DNA of 64,000 bases from Nymphaea colorata (GCF_008831285.2 NC_045139.1:24222412-24286411), one strand, 5' to 3'. Positions 47,027 through 60,450 are shown, counted from the first letter of the stretch. Notes: generated by a model from the letters alone, not told the origin. Program-made: numbers and translations.

Positions 47027-47494
47027 AATCTGCAAGCTTACCCCTCCTAACCTCCAAACATATTTAACGGAGCCAGCCACCCAATCCCACTGCTCAACCA
47101 CAGTTGCCTGGAGAAAGATGCAGGATTCCGGCAAACGCCGAACTTTCCGACGACTGTGGCGCAAGACTGGACCGGAGAGGGAGTGAACTCGAGTCTCAGC
47201 GGCATTAAAAAAGAGTGGTGTCCGCTCTTCTTCCCCTTTATTCTTGTCCTGCTTTTCTCTTCCGGATTTCACACGGCACGGGGAAAGAAGGACTTGTAGA
47301 CACAGCAGCAGGACCACCCCTCTCCCATTTCCACGCGTTTCGAATCTGTGCTGCGGAGGTCTCAGACGTGCTTGATCCACTCTCTTGTTCTTCGACCACC
47401 ATTGTCAGGGGGTTTACGAACTAATTAACCGCACTGCCTTTTTTCTGCTGGAAGAATTCAGGATTTGTTGTGGCTGAGATTGGTGTTCTTGGTA

Positions 47495-47593
47495 ATGACC
47501 GAGATTAATGCATTGGAGATTTGGAGGATGGTTGTGATCACTAAGACTTTGATCTCTACTTATATTGATCGAAGTGCTCGAATCAAGTATTAA
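47495..47593 (+). other. Possible upstream ORF in the RBOH leader
   Basis: A 32-codon frame starting MTEINALEIWRM and ending at TAA (47591-47593), with a second in-frame ATG at 47528. It ends 86 bp before the RBOH start. If the leader is transcribed unspliced, this frame could lower RBOH translation. A GTAAGT at 47603 could instead be the donor of a leader intron. No conservation data are available. Confidence 0.3.
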
Positions 47594-47679
47594 GGTGGCT
47601 TGGTAAGTTGCAGTGAAATTTATACTGCGGTTGTTCAACTTCGGAATCAAATCGGTAGCAGAGGAACTGAGAAAAGAGA

Positions 47680-50600
47680 ATGGAAGAGCATGGTAACCTT
47701 CATGGGCGACGGTGGGCGTCCGACACTATACCGGGAAGTAGGCGGTTGGCGGGCAGCGGATCAGACACGGAGGAAGACTTCGTCGAGGTGACGCTCGACT
47801 TCCACGACGACACCATCGTGCTGCGGAGCGTCGAGCCCTTGGACTATGACACAAACGAGGGGACGCCGTACCAGACGGCGGCGACGTCCCGGACACCATC
47901 AATGGGCCGGAGCCCGTCGCACCACCGGCTGCGGCAGTTCTCCCAAGAGCTGAAGGCGGAGCTGAGGCGGACTTGGGGACACGTCTATGGCTCCCGGAAC
48001 GACGCGGCGCTCGCGGCCAGGGCGCTGCGCCGGCAGCGGGCCGAGCTCGACCGGGCGCAATCCGGTGCGCAGAAGGCGCTCAGGGGGCTCCGGTTCATCA
48101 GCAGGAGCGGCAACAACGGCGTGGACGCCTGGGAGGATGTCGAAGCCAACTTCGAGGCACTCTCCAATGACGGGTGGCTCCACCGGACCGACTTCGCTCA
48201 GTGCATCGGTAAATTTCCCGGTCGCCGGCGGACGTCGTTGCCGACCGCCCATCTCTGGTTCGCGTAATTCCGGAAATGGGTAGATGAGTAACCGAAACTC
48301 TGGTTTTCCTCCGTGGTTTACAGGGATGAAGGACTCGAAGGAGTTCGCACTGGAGCTGTTCGACGCGTTGAGCCGGCGGCGGAGATTGAACGCGATCGAG
48401 AAGATAACGAAGGACGATCTCTATGAGTTCTGGTCCCAGATAACCGATCAGAGCTTCGATTCTCGGCTTCAGATTTTCTTCGACATGTAAGAAAAAAAAA
48501 CAATTGCCAACAAAAGCAAAAAACGAACGAAGGGTTCCGAAACTTCTTTTCTCGTATTAACTTAATGCATAAATCGAGTACTTATCTCATGTTTATGTGT
48601 TTTTGTTTAATTTTATGAAGGGTCGACAAGAACGAAGATGGAAGAATTACTGAAGAAGAAGTCAAAGAGGTAACTCCTGGTCCTGCTTCTCGTCCTTATA
48701 AAATTCCGGCCAGATCGATATTTTCCCGGTGAAAACGCTTGCTGAGTAGTTTTTTTATTTAATAATTAAATGTCAGTAGAAAGGTGGCACCGGAACATTT
48801 GTATTGTCGCCGGATTCCAACCATTTTTGACGGGTCTTTCTTTTTATTTTCGAACTGACGAGACTGCCCTTGGTCAAGTGGTTGAACCAACGGGGTTTTA
48901 ATTATTTCCCGAAACGCCGAGATTCCCTTACTTGTCTCATTATGCAATTGATTAAATTGTCTTTTACTTGATTAACATGTAGAAGATGTTACTTAAGTGA
49001 ACAACAATGTAATTAAGTTGTTAATTAATTTGTATAGATCATCATGCTAAGCGCGTCCGCGAACAAGTTGTCGAGGTTGAACGAGCAGGCCGAGGAGTAC
49101 GCGGCACTCATCATGGAAGAGCTCGATCCAGAGAGGCTCGGCTACATCGAGGTAGGCTCGGTTCGGTCCGGTTTGCACTTAATTTGATGGGTCGAGTTTG
49201 TTTTATTATCATGATCCTGGTTTAGGATTTATTAATGGTGTTCTTCTAATGTTGAACGGCAACAAGAGTAGTTGAACCACAAAGGACGTTCCTGTCATTT
49301 GAAGTGGTCAAACACTTAATGAACAAGTCGTGAAAGAATCACATGCAACTTAGTGCCGCACTGTATGTGGATGTAAAGTTTCACGAGCTTACTTTTTATT
49401 TTCTTTTCTTTCATCTTGTCGCTCTCACCCGTTCTTTACTTTTGTTAAGTAGTTTTTGGAAAGAGTCTCTACACCTTTTAAAAGAATAAATGCCAAAATT
49501 CGCTTTAGCGATTGGAATAAATTTACGGTAGCAAATAAGTTGTACCAAAACAATGGTTTTTTTCAAAAATCATATTTTCAATCAGTTTCGAAAAACTGGT
49601 TTGTATGTTTGGATAATAGAACCAAAACAGGTTTTTTTTGCACTTCCTTTTGAAAAATGGATTCTATGAAAAACTGTTTTTAGCAAAACTCATTTTTTCT
49701 TATCATCTAAACGCTCATGAAACAGTTTTTTGAAAGAAAAAACATTTTTTACCTCCAAAAATGAGTTTTGGAATTATTGAGAATAAGATAAGGTGGTATA
49801 GCTTAGCTGGTTAGAATGGTGGCTGGTGAAATCGATCATTATTTAATTCAATTCCTTAGGTACTATGCTTTTTTTTATGTGAATTCATATAATAAACCTG
49901 CACCAAATAAGATATTTAGTTTCCATGCAGCAGTTCGTGATTCTCTCACTCATCCAAACCACCAAGTCTTAGAAAAATTTCTCCAAAAACTCCGACAACA
50001 AAATGATAGAAATGAATTTCACGTTTTCCTCTCCCCGCTCGCTACACTTACTGCAATGGATGCCAATAATGTCCATAAAGATTTAAAAACTTCGGCTATT
50101 TGTTTGACAGCGGAGATACACCCGTTTACAGCGACACCTTTTAGGTGTCCCTAACTTTTATAAATTAAGTTGACTTTCAATTGGATTGAGACTTTGCACC
50201 TGAACATTATTTCATGCAGATTTTGGTGATTTGAGTTCATTGAAACTAATCCACATGCATCGTTTGTCGTTAATATAAGAAGAAAGCGACTTAATGCTTT
50301 AAATTTTGGCAAAAAAAAAAAACTTGTGAAGATTACGATTTAGAATTTCATTGGTGGGAAATTCGACTATGGTGATTTCCTTGAACACGGTGCATGTATG
50401 AATCTAGGTGTAAAAATTCAAACCATGTGTCCTATAGCTTTGGCTCTTTATCGAGCAGTAGATCTTCGACCTGACCAGAAATTTCTTTGTCTTTATATAT
50501 TTGATTACCCTTTTTAGATTTATCTCATCTTCTAGTTCTCTTTAAAGTATGTTTCACAATCTCGCTCGCCAATGTTTTATCAACATTTTCTCATAAGAGT

Positions 50601-50759
50601 TTTGATAGGTGCAGGTGCTTTCTTTCCTCAGACCGCTTTATGACAAGTGGTTTTAAGGACATAACTTCTCTACATTTTCGTTTTCTACTTTCCTTTATAT
50701 AACTATTAAAAGATTGGTAGTTCTTAGAGGGAAAGGTAGGGGCCTGAAGACCCAGTCTC

Positions 50760-50792
<33 letters not shown>

Positions 50793-53700
50793 ACCATAGT
50801 CAATGTTGTGAAAGAAGAAAGCAATCCTTGACTAAGTTGACTTACAAAAAGGAATAAGATTAACAGTTGGCTCGGCTATGAATTGGTTCAAAACCCACAT
50901 GTTGGTTTAGAAAGAGTCCACTTGTCTCCAATGGTACTCCTAATTTTTACTGCATTAGAGGGTAGGTTCATTTTGACTTGGGATGGTTCTAGGCAGGTGT
51001 GGGTAGGCAATTGCCCAACAGACCAAAAAAAAAAGAAACTCATTAGTTTATATTGATATTTCTAAGCAGGCTTTTTCATTTATGTATTGATTCTCCTTAA
51101 TACCAAGGGACTAGTGTCCCTTAGCCCGAATTTTCTAATTCCGCACCTGGTTCTAGGAAGTGGACTCAGAGGAAGTAGACATCTAACTGCTAGTTTTTTA
51201 AATTGCCCTTCTTCTAATAGCTCATTTCTGAACCTTGGCTGGCAGCTATGGCAACTAGAGACTCTGCTCCTCCAGAAGGACACCTACTTTAACTACAGCC
51301 AAGCACTGAGCTACACAAGCGGTGGATTGAGCCAGAACATCGGCCTGCGAAAGAGGAGCCCGATCAGGAACCTGAGCAGCAAGGTGTTGTACATGCTGGA
51401 TGAGAACTGGCAGAGGATATGGGTGTTAGCTCTCTGGCTGTTGGCCATGGCTGGGTTGTTCACATGGAAGTTCATTCAGTACAAGAACAGGGCTGCTTTC
51501 TTGATAATGGGCTATTGCCTCCCAACCGCCAAGGGGGCGGCAGAGACACTCAAGCTCAACATGGCCCTGATTCTGTTGCCAGTGTCCAGGAATACCATCA
51601 CTTGGCTGAGGTCCACCAGGCTTGGTCACTTCGTTCCCTTTGATGACAACATAAACTTCCATAAGGTATATGCGTCCATCCTCTGTTTTGCCTACCTCAC
51701 ACCCTGAAAGTAACTCTGGTTGGGACTTGAGGATGATCAATGAGCTAAATCCACTTTGGTTAGAGATGATACATGAGCTACATCCAGTTAATTATGCACT
51801 GTTTATGTTTGCGTTATTTAACATGAGGGCCTGTTCTGCTCAAGTTCATCAGGCTCGTGCATGCTGACCTTACTGATCCTCTCACATGACTCAGCCTTAG
51901 CTGATATATATGAGAACAGTAGCACAAAGATGTTTGATCTTCCAATATTCATAATAGGCACAGAAATATCGAAGCGAACAGGACAAGGATGCTTGTTGTT
52001 TCGATTATTCATAGTAGGAATGGAAATATAGAAGTGATTCATGGTCACACAATACTTGCATGCATCATTTTCATTGGCGATTATAGTTTGCCATATAGTG
52101 CTGAAAATATTTTTTGCATGAACCAGACACTATACTCGGTCTTTCATGGCCAACATGTCAGTGTACAACCCCTCACCCACTGAGTTTCTATGTCTTTTGA
52201 ATATTGTCAAGCTGAGTTTTCCTACTTTCTTGAGACTCAGCTCACTGTGGAAGCTTATTCCAAACATGCCTTGCATGAACTAAACAAAGGCATGAGCCGC
52301 CTGGTTCATTTACCAGGTGCATGGCAAGAAAAAGAATGCAGTACAAGTCCCTTCTTTCATAATGTTCTATCTGGGTGCAAAGTTAGCATTGAAATGCATT
52401 CCACTTTAGGCATGGAAAAATCAGTGCTGTGTGAAAGGGATGGAGAATTGCTATGATGAGATCCACAATAGAAACAGTAAAATGAAGCAAACTTCAGCAG
52501 ATGGAGATTCCACTCCTCTGTAAGGAGAGGTGACATGGTCCACACACTAAATCGTTTGGGTTGTCAGTGGACCAAAAAGAAAAGGGCCCATGGTTTTCAC
52601 AAGTGATAACGCTCCTTCTTGGCTCATTCTTTTCTTTTACAATATAAATTTAATTATATTTTTCCGTAACCACTTTCATTGGTCCCACAGTGCAAGATGT
52701 AACCTTTTATCTGTAGCCTATTCATGTCCATGTACGTTATTTTGCACATGCACGCCTTGCTTTCCCGTGAGTCACAACTTTGTTAGCTATGTCACCCGTG
52801 CAACTTCGGTCTTTTCTGTTTTTTAACCATTTTACACAAATTATATTTGAATCTTCAGCATGATTTTGTCTGCATATCTGTTGCCCAATCCATATGACAG
52901 CTTATTACTGTAGTTCCATAACGTTGAGTTGTCAAGTTTAGATAGTGTGAAATATAATAGTTATTAAATAGTGCAACTGTTAACTGACCTTTAATTAGTG
53001 ACAAACTATTAGTGCAGTTGGAGATCATGAACTTGGTCAAAGAAGTTACATTCGCTCATTGAAATTTCCAGTTCTTCACCATAGCTTTTTCTTTGTTTTG
53101 CCTCAGACAATTGCAGGAGCAATCGTCATTGGTGTCTTATTGCATGCTGGAAATCACCTTGCTTGTGACTTTCCTAGATTGGTTTCATCATCAGACACCG
53201 ACTATTTGAAAATAAAAGATGATTTTGGTGGCGTGAAACCAACCTATATGTCTCTAGTGAAGGGGATAGAAGGGATAACAGGAGTCCTCATGGTGGTCTT
53301 TATGTTCATAGCATTCGTTCTAGCAACCAGTTGGTTTAGAAGGAACACCTTGAAGCTTCCTTGGCCTTGCAACAGATTAACAGGCTTCAATGCCTTCTGG
53401 TACTCCCACCACCTCCTGGTACTCGTCTACATCTTGCTCGTCATCCACGGAATCTTTCTATATCTTGCACACAAGTGGTACCAGAAGTCGGTGAGCAAAA
53501 CAAGCAACTGAGTTTCTTCTGTTCAATTATGTTCAAAATTATTCATGAAATTACTTTCAATGCAGACATGGATGTATCTGGCAGTACCTGTTCTTCTATA
53601 TGCAGGTGAAAGAACCCTCAGAGCATTTAGGTCTGGTTTCTATTCAGTCCGAATTGAGAAGGTATATATCCCAAGTCCTAAGCCAATTAGTACTCCCTGT

Positions 53701-56700
53701 CAACACTGCATAAAATGTCTCCTTGTTATTAGAGCACAACCGTCACATACTTTGAATTTCAGGTTGCCATCTACCCTGGTAATGTTCTAACGCTGCAAAT
53801 GTCAAAGCCTTCTGCATTTCACTATAAAAGTGGCCAATACATGTTCGTCCAGTGCCCTGCAGTTTCTCCTTTTGAATGGTAATTGGAGTACTTGATGTAT
53901 CTCATTATTTTCTCCATAAGTGCTCTGGAAAATATCTTCTAAGAATTAATACATACTGCTCAGGCATCCATTCTCAATCACTTCAGCTCCTGGGGATGAC
54001 TATTTGAGCATACATATTCGTGAATTAGGAGATTGGACGCAGGAACTAAGGCAGATCTTTTCAGAGGTATGTGAGCCTCCTATATCTGGAAAAAGTGGCC
54101 TCCTCAGAGCAGATGAGTCCACCAAAAAAAGGTACCTTTCCCACACGTCCTCCTCTGTTTTCATCTGATTAAAATTGACTTCAAACACTAGATAATGTGG
54201 ATAGTAAATTTTCCTTTTGAAAATTTACAGTCTGCCAAAGCTGCTAATTGACGGTCCCTATGGAGCCCCAGCGCAAGATTACAGAAAATACGATGTTCTG
54301 CTATTGGTAGGTCTGGGAATCGGAGCAACACCATTCATCAGTATACTGAAGGACCTATTGAATAATCTGATCAAAACTGACGAGTCATCTCAGACAGTAA
54401 GTCTTTTCACACTTTCTTTCAACTTTATCATGTGTCAAATTTGGTACATCAGAACCATATCACTGAAGGCCACTAAAAGCTCTATTTATAACCAAAACTC
54501 AGCATTTATTCACAAGTTCCATTTAGTCCATGATCTTCAGGGAAAGCATCTGAAGTTATGGTTTCTGGGGTGGGTGATTATCCGTTGAGAAGAGCATTTA
54601 CAGCTTGAAATTTTGAATCCTTGAGCAGGAACTGAACCCACATTCTGAGGGCTCAATGGAAGAGAGCTTAAGAGGCAAGGACATCGAGTCAGGGAGTAGG
54701 ATCATGCATGGCCTGAGGAAGAAAAAGTCTTTGAAGACCACAAATGCATACTTTTATTGGATTACTAGAGAGCAAGGTTCATTCGACTGGTTCAAAGGTG
54801 TCATGAATGAAATTGCTGAAATGGATCAGAAGGTAAGAATCTTAATTGAATTGGCCTCTGCTTTTGTGAAGTTTAAAGTTTAGTTTAACTAATTCCATCT
54901 TCTAAACCAGGGTATCATAGAAATGCATAACTACTTGACGAGTGTCTATGAGGAAGGTGACGCTCGTTCTGCACTAATCACCATGGTGCAAGCACTGAAT
55001 CACGCGAAACATGGAGTCGACATCGTATCAGGAACAAGAGTAAGTCCTTGATCATCTCTTTCTGTCAAGCCTAAGCAACCCATTTAGACAAAAAAAGAAT
55101 TGAAGCTATTGATTTATCTGCACATGACGATCTCAAGGGCTAATTTTCAACGAGGTAAGGCGTTCCGACATTGGTTTCAAGAAGCTTTTATTTAATGGGG
55201 AAGCTTTGTTCAGAAACCAGACATTGTAGGAAGCCTGCTTTCTCTCTAGTGGGAAATCTGCTTCTCCCCCATTATTTAATTTTTGCTTCTCAGATTTATA
55301 AATAAAACAAATGAAAACTTTGAAGTGCATTCTGCAACCTAGGTTTCTATAGTGGTTGCCTACAGGCTACAACTTGTCTTGCAACAACTGAAGCCCCATG
55401 TTGCCTACTGACTCCCAACTTGTCATCAGTATGCACTACCATAAAAGGAGTTTCAACTTGTATTCTTTAAATTTAAACTATAATGTTAGTGGGTTCTGCT
55501 TTCACATTAAGTAGTGCCTAGGAACGTAATCGCTAAGAAATTGGAAGTTTCAGTTAAGGGTATATTTTTTGCGTTGATTTCAAATACGGGTTGCGGATTT
55601 TTCTTTTTTTTTTTTTTTAATTGTGCCTCAGTAATTTGCTGACAACCGCCAAAAAGAATCTTGAAGTCGAACCATCGTGGTCTTATAATTCAGGCCCTTT
55701 AAGTTTCTGTTACAACGCTCTCTTTAAATATTTTTTACTTTTCAAAAAAGAAAAGATATCACCCCCATTCCATTATTTAATTGATATTATAAGTAGGGTT
55801 AAAAGGTAACTATAAAAATAAACACCTATTTGATAGTTATCACTAAAAAATGAAGCGCCTCTGCCCATAAAAAGTGACTCTTTTTAGATTCTAGCCAACA
55901 AGGATTCCTAAACTGAAACTTCTCGAGAAAAAGAAAGGCCTCCAGACCACCAAAAAGAAAAAGACATTTTACCCAAAAGAAAGGGGTCTGGTTTGGACCT
56001 TTTGGTCATGTGCATCCCTATTTTAATTTGCTTAGCAACCATTTTTTTTTTAATTTTCTCTTGCGTTCATTTTTTATTGTGACTGCTAACATTAGATTAG
56101 CTTGACAAGTTTGCGTCACTATTCTAAAAATCAGAAACTAAGTTGAATAAGATAGTTTAAGCTGCCAATTCAGTGAATGGACCAGCCAATTCAGGGACTG
56201 AACTCATGAATTGTTATAAATTAGCCCAAAAATAATTTTTATGAAAAATAAATAAAAAAAAGGAGAAAAAAGACTGGAGAACAAAAACTATTGGAAAATT
56301 GACCAAAAATAAGTAGCACACGAGGCACCCGCCGCTGAATCAAATCCATCTGCCACTAAAATTGGCTGATTTACTTGATTGTCTTAAACAATAATTCATT
56401 CTGTTTTGTTGGCGATGCTTATCGTCCTTTCAAATTAATCGTTCACTAAAGGAAACTAAACGCCAAAAAAGTTAGAGAACAGAAAACGAAAGCACCAAGT
56501 CCAGTGGGACTTGCAACCTGGAAATGAGCTCCTGTCTGCTCAAGTGCTTCTTTGTCGTTCCACAAGAATTTCTGTTTGTGGTGGCCCTGCTATTGTCTTC
56601 TTTCATAAAAGAAACATGACATCTCTCTCCCTCTCTACTTTCCATCATTTCTCTCTGAGGCTAACACCAACTCCACGTCTTTCCTTTTCTTCTTTAACTT

Positions 56701-57167
56701 TCCAGGTGCGGACCCACTTCGCGAAGCCCAGGTGGAAGAAGGTTTTCTCTCGAATCTCATCAAAGCATCCTGAAGCAAGGATTGGTCAGTCACCAACTCT
56801 ACCAACCTTCCTTCTTTCTCTCTTTCTCTTTCTTTATATTTATATATATATATAGCCTTAACGAGAGAGTCATCTCTAAGTTGGAGTTGTTAAGTTTGTG
56901 TCTCCCCTTTACTTTAATGGTGTACTTTATAGGCTTTAAGCATCTCGAGAAAAAGTTGCAATTATTTCTGGAAAATAAAAATGCCGACACTGTAAACGCA
57001 TAGCAGATAGTTGTTTTCTTTGGTGAGCGACTGATTTACAGGTGTGGTTGATGGCAGGAGTCTTCTACTGTGGGGCACCCATCTTAGCCAAGGAGCTGAA
57101 CATCCTCTGCCACGAGTACAACCAGAAAGGCTTCAACCGTTTCGACTTCCACAAGGAACACTTTTGA
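47680..57167 (+). CDS. RBOHE-like: Respiratory burst oxidase (NADPH oxidase), RBOHE-like
   Basis: It moves electrons from cytosolic NADPH through FAD and two haems to make superoxide outside the plasma membrane. Fourteen exons: 47680-48208, 48324-48486, 48621-48669, 49038-49151, 51246-51665, 53107-53490, 53566-53661, 53763-53878, 53964-54131, 54231-54396, 54629-54832, 54911-55039, 56706-56784, 57058-57167. Every intron is GT..AG and frames join cleanly to 908 residues plus stop, normal for the family. An in-frame TGA at 47668 fixes the start. Domains: N-terminal regulatory region; canonical EF-hand [12 protein letters not shown] (233-244); second, weaker EF-hand near 277-288; six membrane segments from about 343; haem histidines probably His424/His438 and His526/His539; FAD motif HPFSIT (625-630); NADPH motifs DGPYGAP (687-693) and GLGIGATP (707-714); C-terminal FHKEHF. 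Calcium and phosphorylation control are family knowledge. The RBOHE assignment rests on remembered motifs ([30 protein letters not shown]); another RBOH clade is possible. Confidence 0.95.
50762..50790. repeat. (TA)n microsatellite in RBOH intron 4
   Basis: A TA run of about 29 bp inside the 2.1-kb fourth intron (49152-51245), the largest intron of the gene. The rest of that intron has no recognisable element, apart from a tagcttagctgg word at about 49799-49810 that resembles a tRNA-type A box. Confidence 0.9.
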
Positions 57168-57663
57168 TCTTCCCTCTCCAGTGCCAATCTCCGGCGACGC
57201 CTTACGTCGGAATACGTCCCCGTAATGTACAGAGAGAGCATTTTTCGGGACACCAAATTTGTTAAAGTAGATATCATATTATTGTTTGTGTAACTAAAGT
57301 GAAACCCTGAATAGGCTTCAGTCGTCGTCCACCGGCGTCTCGCCGGAGCCGTTCGGAAATTGTAAGTAGCTTGTCATATATGGCCGCGTTATAATGATAC
57401 TAAAAAAAAACGTGATTAGCATGGCAGTGCAAAGCTCCAAATGCTGGCCACCTGTTGCTTCTTGATCCGCTGGAGTCTTGTGACACTAGTAACAGTAAAG
57501 AAGCAAGTAATTTTTGATGACGTGGCTCAGTGACGTGTTAGCACAGGTGCCGCCACTGTTTTTGGGTTTGGATGGAGAAATCTTCCCACCACACATTATC
57601 TCATGCATTGATGCATCGCATGGACAGTATTTAATCTCACATGTCTAATGTATCGCAGCTACT

Positions 57664-57709
<46 letters not shown>

Positions 57710-58229
57710 TGAAAGGGTACTACAGAAAAATAATAATGGAGTATAATATGAAAATAATAATTGTATTTTATGTTTGTGCAGTAGATATGAAGACAAGGGA
57801 AGAAAGGGACAATACAAAGGGTTGGTGAAGAGGTGTAATATGAAAATAGTATTGTATCTGTTATTTAGTGCAACATGGATGGAGACGTGAGAGGAAGAAG
57901 AACAATAAGTTTTATTGGTTTGAGTGTTGTTTATATAATATAAGAGTACAGTGGCATTTTTCTATTATGAGATGACATCTTAACGGGCATGTTTATACTG
58001 ATCTGTTAATTGGTCGCTTTCTCCGTTGATTTTTTCCCCAGTTTTACGTTCTACCAAACTTGTAAAGACTGATACTGCCGACACTTGGCCATGAAAACGA
58101 CAAGAAAAGAAACAAAACCAAAAGAACTCAAAAAGTTGAAAGGTATGGCAAGGCAGTTCCACAAAGTGACCAGTACTCTCGACAAGTGATGCGTGTGGCC
58201 ATCAGTTTATGGTGTAGTGTTTTTTTTTG
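57168..58229. other. 3' flank of RBOH
   Basis: The first few hundred bases should hold the 3' UTR and poly(A) site, but no clear AATAAA signal could be assigned. A (TA)n run lies at about 57667-57706. No gene recognised. Confidence 0.45.
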
Positions 58230-59060
58230 TTTTTAATCTTTTTGTGCCTACTATAGTGGGGCCTTAGAGTTTGAAAGGGAAAAGGATTCTCCCTCTCTCG
58301 CTCTCCCTTTCTCCCTCTCCCTCCATTATTCAGGGAGACCAGACTTACTGTCCAGTAGAGAGCCCAAGCTTCACCCCAATTTTTTGTTACCTTTAAGGTA
58401 CAAGACCTACTTTTGATGAACCAGATGTCATTCCCATTATGCTTCAACTTGTGCATTAGTAAAGTATAGAAGGTTGATGCTAACAACACTCATAGAAACT
58501 GAGACTGAGCCTCCACCAACTCCCCTTGGGACCTCCCCATACCTTAAGGACATGATAGCTCTTAAAACAAAACCCAAGCAATAGTACATTTTGTTAGTTA
58601 CACCTACCCAAGCAGCAATGGCTACCTTTGATATTTGGAAGAGGAAGACCCAAATATGTGCAACATGCATCGCCCCTAGCACAATTAAATATCTAATTCC
58701 CAGCTGCCTCTTGGATTTGTTCATCTCCTATCAACAAGATGACTTATACTACTCCTCACAAATGGATATACCAATATGATCTGCAAAACTTCGAGCAGTG
58801 AAAAACATGTGATCCATTTGGGCATTGAAGCTTCCTTAGAAACTAACACATCATCTGCTCATTGGAGTAGATTTCTTGAGAAGCCATAAAGCTTGACTGG
58901 GTAAAGAGTTTGATGTTCATTAGCATGCTTGATCATGACAATTAACGCCTCCACGACACCATTAAACAAATACGTGATGTCAAGCTTTCTCTATTCTTTG
59001 TTGATAGGACACCGGGTTGTCATGAACTTTTCAGCAGCCCAAAACATGCAGCGACTTTAA
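58230..59060 (-). pseudogene. Decayed LINE reverse transcriptase fragment
   Basis: Minus-strand pieces follow the order of a plant LINE RT. From about 59000 downward: YLFNGVVEALIVMIKHA, ADDVLV (codons at about 58851-58859, following a stop), then CTYLGLPLPNIK (about 58625-58665, the LINE YLGLPL motif) and a GEVPRGVGGG-like stretch near 58510. Frames change repeatedly and stops are frequent. It is much more diverged than the element at 15-21 kb. No ends or target-site duplication were seen. Confidence 0.6.
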
Positions 59061-59900
59061 AGCTATATAGGAGGAAGTGACTTGCTCTCCACAAGGATAG
59101 TTAGGATCCGTTCATTACAATTTGAACATGGAGGTCATGATTTTGAGGAATGAAGGAGCATCTAGTGGAATTTTTTGAGTCATTTGGAGCATCTAGTGGA
59201 ATTTTTTTGAGCCATTTGTCTATGTATACTAAAATTCTTGTTGTTGAATCATGCTTCAACTGGCCCATAATTCTAAAGCTTGTGCCTATCCATTAGAAAT
59301 GCAGAATCTTTCATGTCCAAACATTATTCATATAGAAGTTTCTATTAGCTGTTTTTCTAACTTGTTTTACAATTTGAACTGCATAATTTAGAATCCAAAG
59401 AGAAAACTTAGTTCAACTAATGCCCAAGTTGTGAAGGGAGAGTAATGAATGGGGTGCATACTGCAGATTTTTTACTTTAATCAAGTTGGCAATTTTATTC
59501 AGTATTTGTAAAACAAGTGGAATGAAAGTTTATCTTGAATACATGCCAATGTTTAATTGTATATATAGCTTCTTTATCATGTTTTACTTCCATTAGAACT
59601 TCTAACCATTTCATCGTAAATTAAGGTACATACATTAGTTTAGTGGCTTGTGTGTGGTCTTTTTTTTGTGGTTGGAAGGCTTAAACCCTTGAACCAATTA
59701 TTTACTGATAAAATCCTTAAAATGTATTGTATGCTACTGTTGAATTTTTTTTATACAAATCCTTCGTGTTCCTATCATCCCACATTGGCATAACAGTTTC
59801 ATGCATAGATTGGTTGTGATGACATACAGTCACTTGCAATTTCTACATAAATTGTTTGTGATTTTGATTATTCAATTCTTATATAAGACATTTATTGCAT
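59061..59900. other. Non-coding region
   Basis: No gene recognised. A 30-bp direct duplication of gagcatctagtggaattttt lies at about 59157-59215. Confidence 0.45.
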
Positions 59901-60249
59901 AGTCATTTGATTTGCCAAAGGATCTAACCTAAATATAATTGATTCAATTGAGCTCTTGATAGGTCATGTATCAAGTCAATGCTGATGCTTTTGGCTTACA
60001 TATATATATATATATATGTATGTAACACAATATGCAGTCATTTGATTTGCCAAAGTATCTGACCTAAACATAATTGATTCGATTGAGCTCTTGATAGGTC
60101 ATGTGTCAAGCCAATGTTGATGCTTTTGGCTTACATATGTATATGTAATATGTAGTCATGTGATTTGCCAAAGGATCTGACCTAAACATAATTGATTCGA
60201 TTGAGCTATTGATAGGTCATGTGTCAAGCTAATGTTGATGCTTTTGGCT

Positions 60250-60310
<61 letters not shown>

Positions 60311-60450
60311 CAAAATATGCAGTCATTTGATTTGCCAAAGGATCTGACCTAAACATAATTGATTTGGTTGGGCTCTTGATAGGTCATGTGTTAGGCAAAT
60401 GCTGATGTTTTTGGCTTCTTATACATATGTATGTAACAAAATAAGCAGCA
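59901..60450. repeat. Minisatellite of ~4 units with embedded TA/TG runs
   Basis: Units start with agtcatttgatttgcc (third unit agtcatgtgatttgcc) at about 59901, 60036, 60154 and 60321. Each carries ttgataggtcatgt and gatgcttttggctt-like words and ends in a TA or TA/TG run. Spacings of 135, 118 and 167 bp differ mainly because the embedded microsatellite differs: (TA)n in unit 1, almost none in unit 2, and (TA)n(TG)n of about 60 bp in unit 3. Confidence 0.9.

Noticed and set aside
46913-47380. 155-codon minus-strand frame in the RBOH upstream region
   Set aside because: No recognisable domain; it lies over the likely RBOH leader and promoter.
49799-49825. tagcttagctgg word resembling a tRNA/SINE A box in RBOH intron 4
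   Set aside because: No B box at a suitable distance and no tRNA fold, so neither a tRNA gene nor a SINE can be supported.
59901-60450. Repeated units considered as a CRISPR-like array
   Set aside because: The genome is a plant, units are joined head to tail with microsatellites rather than unique spacers, and no cas genes exist.
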